This document shows, piece after piece, positions 34,731 to 44,132 of a stretch of 64,000 bases of DNA. The DNA comes from Oscillospiraceae bacterium (GTDB lineage Bacteria > Bacillota > Clostridia > Oscillospirales > Oscillospiraceae). The notes under the pieces are model-generated. The model was not told where the DNA came from. It made no database searches and saw only the letters and a program-made list of their open reading frames with translations. Made by a program: the position numbers and the translations under genes. The stretch spans positions 86,176 to 150,175 of the forward strand of contig JAFQZI010000069.1 of the NCBI GenBank assembly GCA_017406005.1. The letters run 5' to 3'. How positions within the stretch are numbered: the first letter of the stretch is position 1; every line of letters starts with the position of its first letter.

Positions 34731-34984
34731 ATCTTGCCGTTGCCTTTCTTCTTACCTTTCTGATTGTCTGCGCCGCCTCGGTTGCACTGACAAAAGATCC
34801 TTTGAAGGCCGTCCTGATCCAGATGGGCTTCAGCACGGTCATGGCGGTGATCTGGCTGATCCTCGAATCGCCTGACCTCGCCATTACGGAGGCCGCCGTC
34901 GGTGCAGGTGTAACGGGTATTCTCTTCTTCCTTACGCTGCGCCGTATCGGGCTGATCGGCGGAAAGGCAGGGAAGAAGAAATGA
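34727..34984 (+). CDS. MbhD-like subunit (DUF4040)
   Basis: This 85-residue, three-helix protein contains DPLKAVLIQMGFSTVMAVIWLILESPDLAITEAAVGAG, the DUF4040 motif found as a separate subunit (MbhD) in membrane-bound hydrogenases and as a middle domain of MrpA. Being separate here makes the operon look like the Mbh type. Overlaps on both sides by 4 nt. Confidence 0.9.
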   Translation: MNLAVAFLLTFLIVCAASVALTKDPLKAVLIQMGFSTVMAVIWLILESPDLAITEAAVGAGVTGILFFLTLRRIGLIGGKAGKKK

Positions 34985-35913
34985 AGCTGCCCCGTTTTCT
35001 CGCCGTCTTTCTCAACTGGGTGGAGGGGGAAGAGGTTGTTCCCGTTCCCGCTGAGAAGGCTGCTCCCACCCGTTCCGGTTCTGCGAAAAAATCCCCCGCG
35101 AAAAAAGCAGTGCGCAGCCCGGCAAAGCAGAGAGATCACAGCAAAGCGCTCTCCCTGCTGTATGATGCACTGGCGGTTATCGTCTGCCTCACCGTTATTG
35201 TCACCCTGCTGGTAACGGTTTCCTGGCTGCCACGTTTCGGCGGTGACCAAAACCCGCCCGAAAATGAAGTATATACCCGTTACGTCGAAAACGAGCTGGA
35301 GGAGACCGGAGCAGTCAACACGGTTGCAGGCATGATCCTCGATTACCGTGCTTTCGATACACTTGGGGAATCCAACGTGCTCTTTATCGCCGTCTGCAGC
35401 GTGATTATTCTTCTTCGCGCTGACCGGAAGCAAAAGGACAATTCTCTGAATATCCCGGAACTGGAAACCGAAACCGAAGCAACCCCTGACGATATCATTC
35501 TCCGCTGCGGGGCAAAGCTTCTTGTTCCGATCGGCCTGCTCTTCGGCATCTATGTAGTGCTCAACGGGCATCTCTCCGCGGGCGGAGGCTTTTCCGGCGG
35601 AGCGATTCTCGGTGCCACTTTGATTCTTTATGTGCGTGCCTACGGGGCTGAGAGGCTGGAAAAGGTTTTCACCTTCAACACCTACAAATGGGTAACCTTT
35701 GCCGGGCTGATCACCTACACGCTGCTGAAAACCTGGTCCTTCTACACAGGAGCCAATGGTCTGGAAAGTGGCATCCCGCTCGGCAAACCCGGTGCCATCC
35801 TCTCGGCGGGGCTGATCCTCCCGCTCAACATCTGCGTCGGCCTTGTTGTTTCCTGCACGATGTACGCTTTTTATTGTCTTTTCAGCAGAGGAGGTTTCGG
35901 CAATGGGAAGTAA
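34981..35913 (+). CDS. MbhE-MnhB fusion subunit
   Basis: This 310-residue protein joins two subunits. Residues 1-60 are a hydrophilic, Lys/Ala-rich extension (SAKKSPAKKAVRSPAKQRD). About 60-150 holds two membrane helices like MbhE (TVAGMILDYRAFDTLGESNVLF). About 170-310 is MnhB/MrpB (PIGLLFGIYVVLNGHLSAGGGFSGG, then TYKWVTFAGL). The basic extension is unusual. It overlaps the next gene by 11 nt. Confidence 0.88.
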   Translation: MKLPRFLAVFLNWVEGEEVVPVPAEKAAPTRSGSAKKSPAKKAVRSPAKQRDHSKALSLLYDALAVIVCLTVIVTLLVTVSWLPRFGGDQNPPENEVYTRYVENELEETGAVNTVAGMILDYRAFDTLGESNVLFIAVCSVIILLRADRKQKDNSLNIPELETETEATPDDIILRCGAKLLVPIGLLFGIYVVLNGHLSAGGGFSGGAILGATLILYVRAYGAERLEKVFTFNTYKWVTFAGLITYTLLKTWSFYTGANGLESGIPLGKPGAILSAGLILPLNICVGLVVSCTMYAFYCLFSRGGFGNGK

Positions 35914-36277
35914 CCTCATTTCCAACTACTTCGAGTTGACCGCCGCGATCTGCTTCGGGATCGGCTTTACTATGCTCTTTCTGAACAAAAACCTGATCAA
36001 AAAGGTCATCGGCTTCAACTTTATGGACAGCTCCATTTTCCTTTTTCTCGCCTCCAACGGTTACATCACGGGGCGCATCAGCCCGATCATCAGCAACGGA
36101 TCTGTCTCTGCGGAGAACTATATCAACCCGATACCGGCCGGGCTTGTGCTGACAGGCATTGTGGTATCCGTCAGCGTGACGGCGTTTCTCCTCGCCCTGA
36201 CAACGCGCCTCTATCTCCGTTACCACACGCTGGAGCTTGATGAGATGATGCGGCTTTCGCAGACGGAGGATGCATGA
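35903..36277 (+). CDS. mrpC: Antiporter subunit MrpC/MnhC (NuoK-like)
   Basis: This 124-residue protein has three membrane helices with the NuoK/MnhC features, including IGFTMLFLNKNLIKKVIGFNFMD and NPIPAGLVLTGIVVSVSVTAF. The ATG at 35903 overlaps the previous gene; the next starts inside its stop region (36274). Confidence 0.92.
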   Translation: MGSNLISNYFELTAAICFGIGFTMLFLNKNLIKKVIGFNFMDSSIFLFLASNGYITGRISPIISNGSVSAENYINPIPAGLVLTGIVVSVSVTAFLLALTTRLYLRYHTLELDEMMRLSQTEDA

Positions 36278-37776
36278 TGGCTGTTGTACAGAATTTTCCG
36301 TTTGCAGCGATTATGCTGTATCTGGCCGGCGGCGTCACCTGCTGTGTCCTCCGGCCGAAGGCCTCCAAATGGGTCTGCCTTGCACTCAACGCAATTGTCA
36401 CCGCGCTGATGTTCTCCGTGCTTGTTTTTACGGTTCGCGCCGGAGAGAGCTACGTCTACTGGATGGGGCATTTTCCCGCTCCCTGGGGCAATGAAATCCG
36501 CATCGGGCCTCTGGAGGCCCTGATGGGCACGGCCTTTCCCCTTGTTATGATGCTCACGTTGCTCGGCGGCATGGAGCACATTTTTGAAGACGTGGAGCCG
36601 GATAAAATCAACCTTTACTTCACGGTTGTAAACCTGCTGATGGTCTCCATGCTGGCACTGATCTTCACCAACGACCTTTTCACGGCCTACGTTTTTGTGG
36701 AGATCAACACCATCGCCTCGTGTGCGCTCGTTATGCTCAAATATAAAAGCGGCAGGGCACTTGTCGCCACTACCCGATATATGATCATGAGCCTGCTCGG
36801 GTCGGGGCTTTTCCTGCTCGGCATCGTTATCCTCTACAGCATCACAGGCCATCTTCTGATGCAGCCGATGGCCGCCAAAATTCAGGAACTGTTCACCTCC
36901 GGGGACTATGCCTTCCCGCTTACAGTGACGATCGGCCTCTTCTCGGTCGGCATGGCGCTGAAAAGCGCTCTCTGGCCGTTCAGCGCATGGCTGCCGGATG
37001 CCCACAGCAGCGCTACGGCGGCATCGAGCGGCATCCTCTCAGGCCTTGTGGTTAAAAGCTATATCGTCCTGTTGATCAAGATTTTCTACCGGATCCTCGG
37101 TTCGGAGGAGATCCTCTCCTCCGGTGTGCCCGATGTGCTCTTTGTCTTCGGCATCGGCGCCATGGTTTTCGGCTCGTTCTACGCGCTGAAAGAAAAAGAT
37201 ATCAAGCGTATGCTCGCCTATTCCTCCGTGGCGCAGGTCGGCTATATCTATGCCGGCATCGGCCTCGGCACAAAGCTTGGCATGGCTGCAGCCTGCATAC
37301 AGATTCTGGTGCATGCAATTACCAAACCGATACTTTTCTGCACATCCGGAGGTTTGATGTCCGTTTCCGGCGGGAGCCGAAAGTTTGACGATCTGCGCGG
37401 AGCCGGGCGGCGGGATCTGCTCTCCGGTAGTGCTTTCTGCGTCGGTGCCCTGTCCATGATCGGGATTCCGCTGTTTGCAGGGTTTGTCACAAAGCTCTGG
37501 CTGACGCGCGCGTTTCTCGGCCGCGCTTCCTGGAAGCTTTGGGCCGGAATCTTCGCACTTGTGCTGAGCACGATACTAAACGCGCTTTATTATATCCCCG
37601 CTGTGTCTCTCCTCTTTGGTAAACGACGTGACGAGCAGTTTGCCGGCGTAAAGGCTCACCCGGATGCCGCTTACCTCTTCGCTATCCTCGTTTTTATCGC
37701 GCTCAATCTGCTGCTTGGCACCTGCTCCGAGCCTGTAACCCGTATCATTGAAACCGGTTTATCCGTTTTAAGCTGA
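36274..37776 (+). CDS. Antiporter-type subunit 1 (MrpD/NuoM-N-like)
   Basis: This 500-residue protein has about 14 membrane helices. The conserved transmembrane Glu is in YVFVEINTIASCALV and the conserved Lys in ALKSALWPFSAWLPDAHSSA, the pair that carries protons in NuoL/M/N and MrpA/D. YALKEKDIKRMLAYSSVAQVGYI is the usual broken-helix region. First of four such subunits in this operon. MMAV at the start gives two possible ATGs, 3 nt apart. Confidence 0.92.
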   Translation: MMAVVQNFPFAAIMLYLAGGVTCCVLRPKASKWVCLALNAIVTALMFSVLVFTVRAGESYVYWMGHFPAPWGNEIRIGPLEALMGTAFPLVMMLTLLGGMEHIFEDVEPDKINLYFTVVNLLMVSMLALIFTNDLFTAYVFVEINTIASCALVMLKYKSGRALVATTRYMIMSLLGSGLFLLGIVILYSITGHLLMQPMAAKIQELFTSGDYAFPLTVTIGLFSVGMALKSALWPFSAWLPDAHSSATAASSGILSGLVVKSYIVLLIKIFYRILGSEEILSSGVPDVLFVFGIGAMVFGSFYALKEKDIKRMLAYSSVAQVGYIYAGIGLGTKLGMAAACIQILVHAITKPILFCTSGGLMSVSGGSRKFDDLRGAGRRDLLSGSAFCVGALSMIGIPLFAGFVTKLWLTRAFLGRASWKLWAGIFALVLSTILNALYYIPAVSLLFGKRRDEQFAGVKAHPDAAYLFAILVFIALNLLLGTCSEPVTRIIETGLSVLS

Positions 37777-37785
37777 GGTGGTTCC

Positions 37786-39261
37786 ATGAAAAATACCGTT
37801 TCTCTTCTTCTGCCGATTCTCTTCCCGATGCTTTGCGGGATCCTGGTCGGTCTGCTTCCCGCTCTGAAAGATGAATCGAAGCGAAGGACCTTTGTCCTCT
37901 CCTCCCTCATTCTGACCTTTCTGTTCACGCTCTGGCAGCTTCTGCTGAAGGATGCTTCGCTGTATCTCTTTACCCTCGCCCCGAAAGCGGATATTGCTTT
38001 TTCGGTCGACTCCGTTACACGTCTCTTTGCCAGCCTGATCGTCTTCATGTGGCTGATGAGCGGAATATTCTCCTTCGAGTATATGAAGCATGAAAAGAAC
38101 CACAACCGGTATTACTGCTTCTTCCTTCTCGGAGAAGGCGCCATGCTTGGCGTGGCTTTTGCTTCCAACTATGTGACGATGTACCTCTGCTTTGAATGGA
38201 TGACGCTGCTCACCCTGCCCATGGTGCTCCACAGCCAGACGGAGGAAGCTATCAAAGCCGGAATGAAGTATCTGCTCTACTCCTTCGCTGGTGCCTTTGC
38301 CGGGCTGATGGGCATCCCCTTCCTGGCCCGCTACGGCAACACTTTGAACTTCGTTCCCGGCGGAACGCTGGATATGGCGCTTGTCGAAGGGCATGAAGCC
38401 CTGCTGCTGGGCGTAGCTTTTGCCGTAATCCTCGGGTTCGGTGCGAAAGCGGGTCTTTTCCCGCTCCATGCCTGGCTTCCGACTGCCCATCCGGTTGCCC
38501 CGGCACCGGCCTCTGCCGTCCTCTCTGGAGTAATCACGAAGGCGGGCGTTATCGCCATTATCCGCGTGATCTATTACCAGTTCGGCACAGCCTTCCTCAG
38601 CGGCACCTGGGTGCAGACGGTCCTGCTCTCCATTGCCCTGCTCACGGTATTCATGGGTTCCTCGATGGCTTTCCGGGAAAAGCTTTTGAAAAAGCGGCTT
38701 GCGTATTCCACTGTCAGCCAGGTCAGCTATATTCTTTTCGGCCTCTTTCTGATGCATCCTACCGCCATGACGGGCGCTCTCCTGCATGTGCTGTGCCACA
38801 GCGTGGCAAAAGACGGGCTCTTCCTATGTGCAGGCGCTATCATTTATAAGACCCATAAAACCGACGTCACCGAGCTCACCGGCATCGGCAAGGAAATGCC
38901 GGTTACCATCTGGTGCTTCACGCTTTGCTCCCTTGCACTGGTCGGTATCCCCCCGATGTGCGGCTTCATGAGCAAGTGGTATCTTGCGCTGGGTTCGCTG
39001 GCAAGCGGCATCCCCGTCATCAGCTGGCTTGGACCGGCTATTCTGCTGATTTCCGCCCTGCTCACGGCAGCCTATCTGCTTCCGATCACCATCAAGGGCT
39101 TCTTCCCCGGTGAGGATTATGACTATTCCTCCCTGACGAAAAAGGAACCGAATGCATGGATGCTCGTTCCGCTGGTGATTCTCGCCGCACTCGCCGCATT
39201 CACCATCTTCCCGCAGCCATTCCTTTCTCTGGTTGAGGGCGTCACCGCCTCTCTGATGTAA
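37786..39261 (+). CDS. Antiporter-type subunit 2 (MrpD/NuoM-like)
   Basis: This 491-residue protein is of the same family: conserved Glu in LCFEWMTLLTLPMVLH, Lys in GFGAKAGLFPLHAWLPTAHP, and LLKKRLAYSTVSQVSYILFG. Nine nt separate it from the previous gene. Its core motif PTAHPVAPAPASA is close to that of subunit 4, pointing to a duplication. Confidence 0.92.
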   Translation: MKNTVSLLLPILFPMLCGILVGLLPALKDESKRRTFVLSSLILTFLFTLWQLLLKDASLYLFTLAPKADIAFSVDSVTRLFASLIVFMWLMSGIFSFEYMKHEKNHNRYYCFFLLGEGAMLGVAFASNYVTMYLCFEWMTLLTLPMVLHSQTEEAIKAGMKYLLYSFAGAFAGLMGIPFLARYGNTLNFVPGGTLDMALVEGHEALLLGVAFAVILGFGAKAGLFPLHAWLPTAHPVAPAPASAVLSGVITKAGVIAIIRVIYYQFGTAFLSGTWVQTVLLSIALLTVFMGSSMAFREKLLKKRLAYSTVSQVSYILFGLFLMHPTAMTGALLHVLCHSVAKDGLFLCAGAIIYKTHKTDVTELTGIGKEMPVTIWCFTLCSLALVGIPPMCGFMSKWYLALGSLASGIPVISWLGPAILLISALLTAAYLLPITIKGFFPGEDYDYSSLTKKEPNAWMLVPLVILAALAAFTIFPQPFLSLVEGVTASLM

Positions 39262-39270
39262 GAACGGCCT

Positions 39271-40737
39271 ATGAATGTCAAGCTGCTGATTCTGCCGGTG
39301 CTGATCCCCCTTCTGGGGGGCATCTGCACTGCGCTGCTCCCTTTCCGGTCCGGAAAAACGCGGGATCACTTTACCACCGGGGTTGTTTTGCTCAACTCCG
39401 CCGTCATTCTCGCTTTTCTGCTCTCCCGCCCTTCCGGCACGCTGACGCTGCTCCGCCTCACCGGGGCACTATCCCTCGCCCTCAGGCTCGATGGGCTGAG
39501 TGTCGTTTTTCTCGCGCTGATCGGCTTCCTCTGGCCGATTGCCATCTTCTATTCGTTTGAGTATATGGAACATGAGGAGAACCTGCCCCGCTTCTTCGGC
39601 TTTTACACCATGAGCTACGGGGTCACGGCCGGTGTTGCCCTGAGCGCAAACCTCATCACGATGTACTTTTTCTATGAATTGCTGACTCTTGTGACGATCC
39701 CGCTCGTCGCCCATGACGGTGACCGGCGCTCCATGTCGGCTGCACGCAAATACATCATCTATTCCATCGGCGGCGCGGCGCTCTCCTTTGCCGGCATTCT
39801 CATGCTCTACAGCCGGACAGGATGTACGGAATATATCTTCGGCGGGTCGGCATCCGCTTTTCAGGGGGACAGCTTCCTTTTGATTGCCTACCTGCTCACC
39901 TTTATCGGGTTTGGTGTGAAATCTGCCATCTTCCCGCTGCACGCCTGGTTGCCCGCAGCAAGCGTCGCTCCGACGCCCGTTACCGCACTCCTTCACGCGG
40001 TAGCAGTGGTCAAAAGCGGAGTCTTCGCCTCCATCCGCAGCACCTTTTATGCCTTTGGCCCTGCCCTTCTGGCGGGCACCTGGGCTCAGAAAACCGCAAT
40101 GGCCGTCGCCGCTTTTACCATCCTGTTCGGTTCTTGCATGGCCCTGCGTGAGCAGCACCTCAAACGCCGCCTTGCCTATTCCACTGTCAGCAATCTGAGC
40201 TATATCCTCTTCGGCATGTCCCTCATGACGGTCAATGGCCTGACAGCCGGGCTCAGCCACATGCTCTTCCACGGCATTATGAAGATCACGCTTTTCTTCT
40301 GTGCCGGCACAGTCCTCTGCAAAACCGGGCGGGAATATGTGCCGCAGACGGTCGGCCTCGGCAGAAAAATGCCCCTTACCTTCCTGACCTTCGGCATTGC
40401 AGGCCTCGCCCTGACAGGTACGCCGCTCCTCCCGGGCTTCGTCAGTAAAATAAATCTTCTGCATGCCGCCGCAGATCTGGAGAATCCTTTTGCCATGGCG
40501 GGTATTGCAGCTCTGCTGCTCTCCGCCGTTCTGACGGCTGCCTATCTCATCCCCATGACGGTGCGTTCCTTCCTCGTTAATACAGAGGCATCCCCCTCTT
40601 TTTCTGATCAGGATAAAGATCCCGGGCTGAGAATGCTTGTACCGTTTGCCGTTCTTGTCGCTGCCATGCTGATGCTCGGTATCCATGGTGAGCCGGTGAT
40701 GGACGCTCTGGAGCGCCTGATCACAGGCAGTCTTTGA
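39271..40737 (+). CDS. Antiporter-type subunit 3 (MrpD/NuoM-like)
   Basis: This 488-residue protein has Glu in MYFFYELLTLVTIPLVAH, Lys in GFGVKSAIFPLHAWLPAA, and HLKRRLAYSTVSNLSYILFG. Its SVAPTPVTALLHAVAVVKSG differs from subunits 2 and 4 and is like that of true MrpA/MrpD. The proton residues are all present. Confidence 0.92.
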   Translation: MNVKLLILPVLIPLLGGICTALLPFRSGKTRDHFTTGVVLLNSAVILAFLLSRPSGTLTLLRLTGALSLALRLDGLSVVFLALIGFLWPIAIFYSFEYMEHEENLPRFFGFYTMSYGVTAGVALSANLITMYFFYELLTLVTIPLVAHDGDRRSMSAARKYIIYSIGGAALSFAGILMLYSRTGCTEYIFGGSASAFQGDSFLLIAYLLTFIGFGVKSAIFPLHAWLPAASVAPTPVTALLHAVAVVKSGVFASIRSTFYAFGPALLAGTWAQKTAMAVAAFTILFGSCMALREQHLKRRLAYSTVSNLSYILFGMSLMTVNGLTAGLSHMLFHGIMKITLFFCAGTVLCKTGREYVPQTVGLGRKMPLTFLTFGIAGLALTGTPLLPGFVSKINLLHAAADLENPFAMAGIAALLLSAVLTAAYLIPMTVRSFLVNTEASPSFSDQDKDPGLRMLVPFAVLVAAMLMLGIHGEPVMDALERLITGSL

Positions 40738-40751
40738 AAGGAGGCAACGAT

Positions 40752-42890
40752 ATGACTCATCATTCCTTTCTCCTGCCTCTGATGGCCTTCTGGCCTATGT
40801 GCGCCGCGCTGATCGCTTATGGCATCGGGCGGAAAAGCAAACCGGCGCGCAACCGTTTTGCGCAGGCTGCCATGGCCGTTGAATTTCTCCTTTTGGTCTT
40901 TAACGCTTTTCTTGTGAGCCGCGGTCAGTCTCTTGTCTGCACGCTGCCGCACCTGCTCGGCGGCCTCTCCTTTGAGGCGGACGGCTTCCGTGCCCTCTAT
41001 GCACTCATCGCCGCCTTCATGTGGTTCTGCACCACTGCGTTTTCGGAGGAATATCTCGGCCACTACCGCAACCGCAACCGTTACTATCTATTTACCCTGC
41101 TTACCTGCGGAGCAACGGTTGGCGTTTTCCTCTCCGCCGAACTGCTCACTACTTTCATCTTTTTTGAAATCATGTCCTTCACGTCCTACGTGATGGTCAT
41201 CCATGACGAAAACCCCTCCGCCATGCGCGCAGGGCAGACGTATCTGGCCGTGGCGGTACTCGGAGGGATGGTCATGCTCATGGGGCTTTTCCTCCTGCGT
41301 ACGCTCACCGGCACACTGGCCATCTCTCAGCTGAAAGATGCCTGCGCCGCTCTGCCGAAAGAAAAACGCCCGACGCTCTATCTCGCCGGTGCGCTCATGC
41401 TCTTCGGCTTTGGGGCAAAAGCCGGCATGTATCCCCTGCACATCTGGCTGCCCAAGGCCCATCCGGTTGCTCCCGCTCCGGCCTCAGCGCTGCTCTCCGG
41501 CATCCTGACGAAAGCCGGCATCTTTGGCGTACTCGTGCTCTCGTGCCAGGTCTTTCTGCATGACAAAGCCTGGGGTATTGCTATTCTGACACTCGGCGTG
41601 CTCACTATGTTCACGGGTGCCGTCATCGCGGTCTTTTCCATCAATCTCAAGCGCACGCTCGCCTGTTCCTCCGTCTCACAGATTGGGTTTATCCTTGTCG
41701 GCGTCGGCATGCAATGCCTCCTCGGGGAAGAGAATACCCTTGCTGTCTGGGGCACGGAGCTGCACATGATCAACCACTCGCTGCTCAAGCTGGTGCTCTT
41801 CATGACGGCAGGCGCCGTCTACATGAACCTGCATATGCTTGACCTCAACGATATCCGCGGTTTCGGGCGCGGCAAACCGCTGCTCACCGCTATCTTCCTC
41901 TCCGGCTATCTCGGCATTGCCGGGGTACCGCTCTTCAACGGCTATATCAGCAAAACCCTGCTGCATGAGGGCATCGTAGAATATATCGAGCTTCTGGAAG
42001 AGGCCGGAAAAAGCATTGCCGTCATGAAGGCTGTGGAATGGATCTTCCTCTTCAGCGGCGGGCTGACGGTCGCTTATATGACGAAGCTGTTCATCTCCGT
42101 CTTTGTGGAAAAGAACGCCGACAGCGCCATGCAGGCAAAGTTTGATTCGCTTAACGGCAAATATATGAACCTTAAGAGCGCTCTTGCACTTGGCTTCCCC
42201 GCCCTCTTTCTCCCCGTTATAGGCAGTTTTCCCTCCGTCTTTATGCAGGGCATGGCGGAATTCGGTCAGGAATTCATGCATGGGGAATCCCCGGCACATG
42301 CGATTCACTGGTTTTCCCTGACAAACCTCAAAGGCGCCGCTATTTCCCTTGCTATCGGTGCGGCTGTCTACTTCGGTTTCATCCGAACCGTCCTCCTCCG
42401 GAAGCAACCTGGCGGTGCTCATTATTATGTCAACCTCTGGCCGTCTAAGCTTGATATTGAGGATGCCATCTATCGCCCGCTCTGCGCGCTACTGGCTAAG
42501 GTTTCCGTTGCTTTCAGCAGTGCCGTCGCCTGGTTGGGAGATGTCGCCATCCCGAAAGTTGCCACCTCTTTTGCATTGCTCTTCAGCACGGCCGCTGCCA
42601 TCACCGGGGACAAGATCATTCCGAAAACCGCCACCTTCCTTGCGCTGCTGATCAGTAATATCGCTGCCTCCCTGCCAGACTGGATCGTCACAGCACTGCG
42701 CAAAACCGTTCTCCGCAAAATCCCGATCCCCGAGCCGGATCCTGCAGACCGAGCCCCGGCTGACCTCGCCTTCGATATCCATCTCCCGGAAGAGACCACT
42801 AACACTCTCGGCAGCTTTTCCTACGGCCTCATCCTCTTCGGCATCGGCCTCGTGATCACCATCGCCTACCTCACTCTCCGCGCCAGGTGA
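40752..42890 (+). CDS. Antiporter-type subunit 4, long form (MrpA/NuoL-like)
   Basis: This 712-residue protein has Glu in TTFIFFEIMSFTSYVMVIH, Lys in GFGAKAGMYPLHIWLPKAHP and NLKRTLACSSVSQIGFILVG. After the 14-helix core, an extra region (about 560-712) holds an amphipathic stretch (KLDIEDAIYRPL) and a last membrane helix (YGLILFGIGLVITIAYL), as in NuoL. The ATG at 40752 has AAGGAGG upstream and is preferred to TTG at 40734. Last gene of the operon; the MbhD/E parts of a classical MrpA are encoded separately here. Confidence 0.9.
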   Translation: MTHHSFLLPLMAFWPMCAALIAYGIGRKSKPARNRFAQAAMAVEFLLLVFNAFLVSRGQSLVCTLPHLLGGLSFEADGFRALYALIAAFMWFCTTAFSEEYLGHYRNRNRYYLFTLLTCGATVGVFLSAELLTTFIFFEIMSFTSYVMVIHDENPSAMRAGQTYLAVAVLGGMVMLMGLFLLRTLTGTLAISQLKDACAALPKEKRPTLYLAGALMLFGFGAKAGMYPLHIWLPKAHPVAPAPASALLSGILTKAGIFGVLVLSCQVFLHDKAWGIAILTLGVLTMFTGAVIAVFSINLKRTLACSSVSQIGFILVGVGMQCLLGEENTLAVWGTELHMINHSLLKLVLFMTAGAVYMNLHMLDLNDIRGFGRGKPLLTAIFLSGYLGIAGVPLFNGYISKTLLHEGIVEYIELLEEAGKSIAVMKAVEWIFLFSGGLTVAYMTKLFISVFVEKNADSAMQAKFDSLNGKYMNLKSALALGFPALFLPVIGSFPSVFMQGMAEFGQEFMHGESPAHAIHWFSLTNLKGAAISLAIGAAVYFGFIRTVLLRKQPGGAHYYVNLWPSKLDIEDAIYRPLCALLAKVSVAFSSAVAWLGDVAIPKVATSFALLFSTAAAITGDKIIPKTATFLALLISNIAASLPDWIVTALRKTVLRKIPIPEPDPADRAPADLAFDIHLPEETTNTLGSFSYGLILFGIGLVITIAYLTLRAR

Positions 42891-42960
42891 TTTTTGTATT
42901 ATGTTTAATTTATTATTTTAATTATATTATGTTATCTTTTTCGATTTTTCGATAACAGTT

Positions 42961-43015
42961 CAGACCTCCCGGATTGCTGTATCTATCAGCTCAACATTCC
43001 TGGAGGTCTGTTTTT
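42961..43015 (+). terminator. Terminator of the Mrp/Mbh-like operon
   Basis: CAGACCTCC (42961-42969) pairs with GGAGGTCTG (43002-43010), followed by TTTTT. The loop is long (32 nt) and contains a small inner GCTG/CAGC stem. Confidence 0.75.
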
Positions 43016-43142
43016 CTTCTTTCTTCGTATTTTTTATACTGCTTACAGGTTAACAGATTTTCAAGCCAGTAACTACATCATTTCCATATATCCTGCCCTG
43101 TGAAGAGAGCAGGATTACCAATGTCAGTGTTTATATATCGTT

Positions 43143-44132
43143 TTACTCGATTGGCTGGAGGGACGTCATAATGATTGCCGCAACCGCCTGATAATCTTCA
43201 TCAGACATGGGATAGAACGTAAACTCGAGAATCTCTCCGCTTTCCACTTCAAAATCGATGCACATCGTGTCGTCTTCAGGATTGCTGTATACCAAAGCTC
43301 TGTATCCGTTGACGATGCCCATCTCCGCATCCGTTACGCCGTAATCGGCCAGTTCCTGTCCCCATTCCTCAAAAGACTCGCCTAAATCCACACTCATAAT
43401 GGCGATAACTGCCGATTCATCGTCTGTTGTAAGGTAGGCGAGATAACCGTTTTGAATGTCCTCTTCTGTTAATTCCGCTTCAGAGAAAACAGACGGCAGC
43501 CACATCATCAGGTTCATATCCCCAACCTGGACAAAGTTTGCATCAATCCCTGAGGCTTCCACATCCGCTTCAATGTCAGACCAGCTAAGCACCTCAGCAG
43601 CCGGCTGAATCGAAGCCATAATGATTGCCGCAACCGCCTGATACCCTTCATCAGACATCGGGTAGAACGTAAACTCAAGAACCTCTCCGCTCTCTGTTTC
43701 AAAGTCGAGGCACATGGTGTCGTCCTCGGGAACGCTGTACATCAAAGCCTGAAATCCGTTGACGATGCCCATCTCCGCATCCGTTACGCCGTAATCGGGC
43801 AGTTCCTGTTCCCATTCCTCCAGGGACATTCCAAGATCCTTCCTCATAATGGCAATCACTGCCGATTCATCGTCTGTAACAAGATAGGAAACATAACCGT
43901 TCTGAATATCTTCTTCCGTCAGTTCGGCTTCCGAGAAAACAGAGGGCAGCCACATCATCAGATTCAGGTCCCCAATCTGGACAAAGTCCGCATCAATCCC
44001 CGCTGCTTTTACATCCGCTTCAAAGTCCTCCCAGGTCAGAGCATTTTCCGCTGTTGTGGCTGGTGCGGCAGCTGCCGAGACCGAAAGAGCAAAAAGCATT
44101 GCCAGAACCATAAGAATTGCAAGTAGTTTCTT
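43143..44132 (-). CDS. Secreted protein with two tandem copies of one domain; start codon apparently lost
   Basis: About 328 residues: a signal peptide (KKLLAILMVLAMLFALSVSAAAA), then two copies of a domain of about 145 residues, each containing FVQ(I/V)GD(L/M)NLMMWLPSVFSE, AELTEEDIQNGY, TDAEMGIVNG and EFTFYPMSDE. The copies are about 80% alike, so the duplication is recent. Both are acidic. The ribosome binding site GGAGAT (44146-44141) is 32 nt before the first in-frame ATG (44111), too far. Reading upstream in frame gives AAG AAA CTA right after an A-rich run ending in AG; one inserted T would make ATG AAG AAA at the right distance. Either the gene is off, uses a rare start such as ATT, or the base was missed. 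No family recognised. Confidence 0.75.
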   Translation of the reverse strand, partial: KKLLAILMVLAMLFALSVSAAAAPATTAENALTWEDFEADVKAAGIDADFVQIGDLNLMMWLPSVFSEAELTEEDIQNGYVSYLVTDDESAVIAIMRKDLGMSLEEWEQELPDYGVTDAEMGIVNGFQALMYSVPEDDTMCLDFETESGEVLEFTFYPMSDEGYQAVAAIIMASIQPAAEVLSWSDIEADVEASGIDANFVQVGDMNLMMWLPSVFSEAELTEEDIQNGYLAYLTTDDESAVIAIMSVDLGESFEEWGQELADYGVTDAEMGIVNGYRALVYSNPEDDTMCIDFEVESGEILEFTFYPMSDEDYQAVAAIIMTSLQPIE

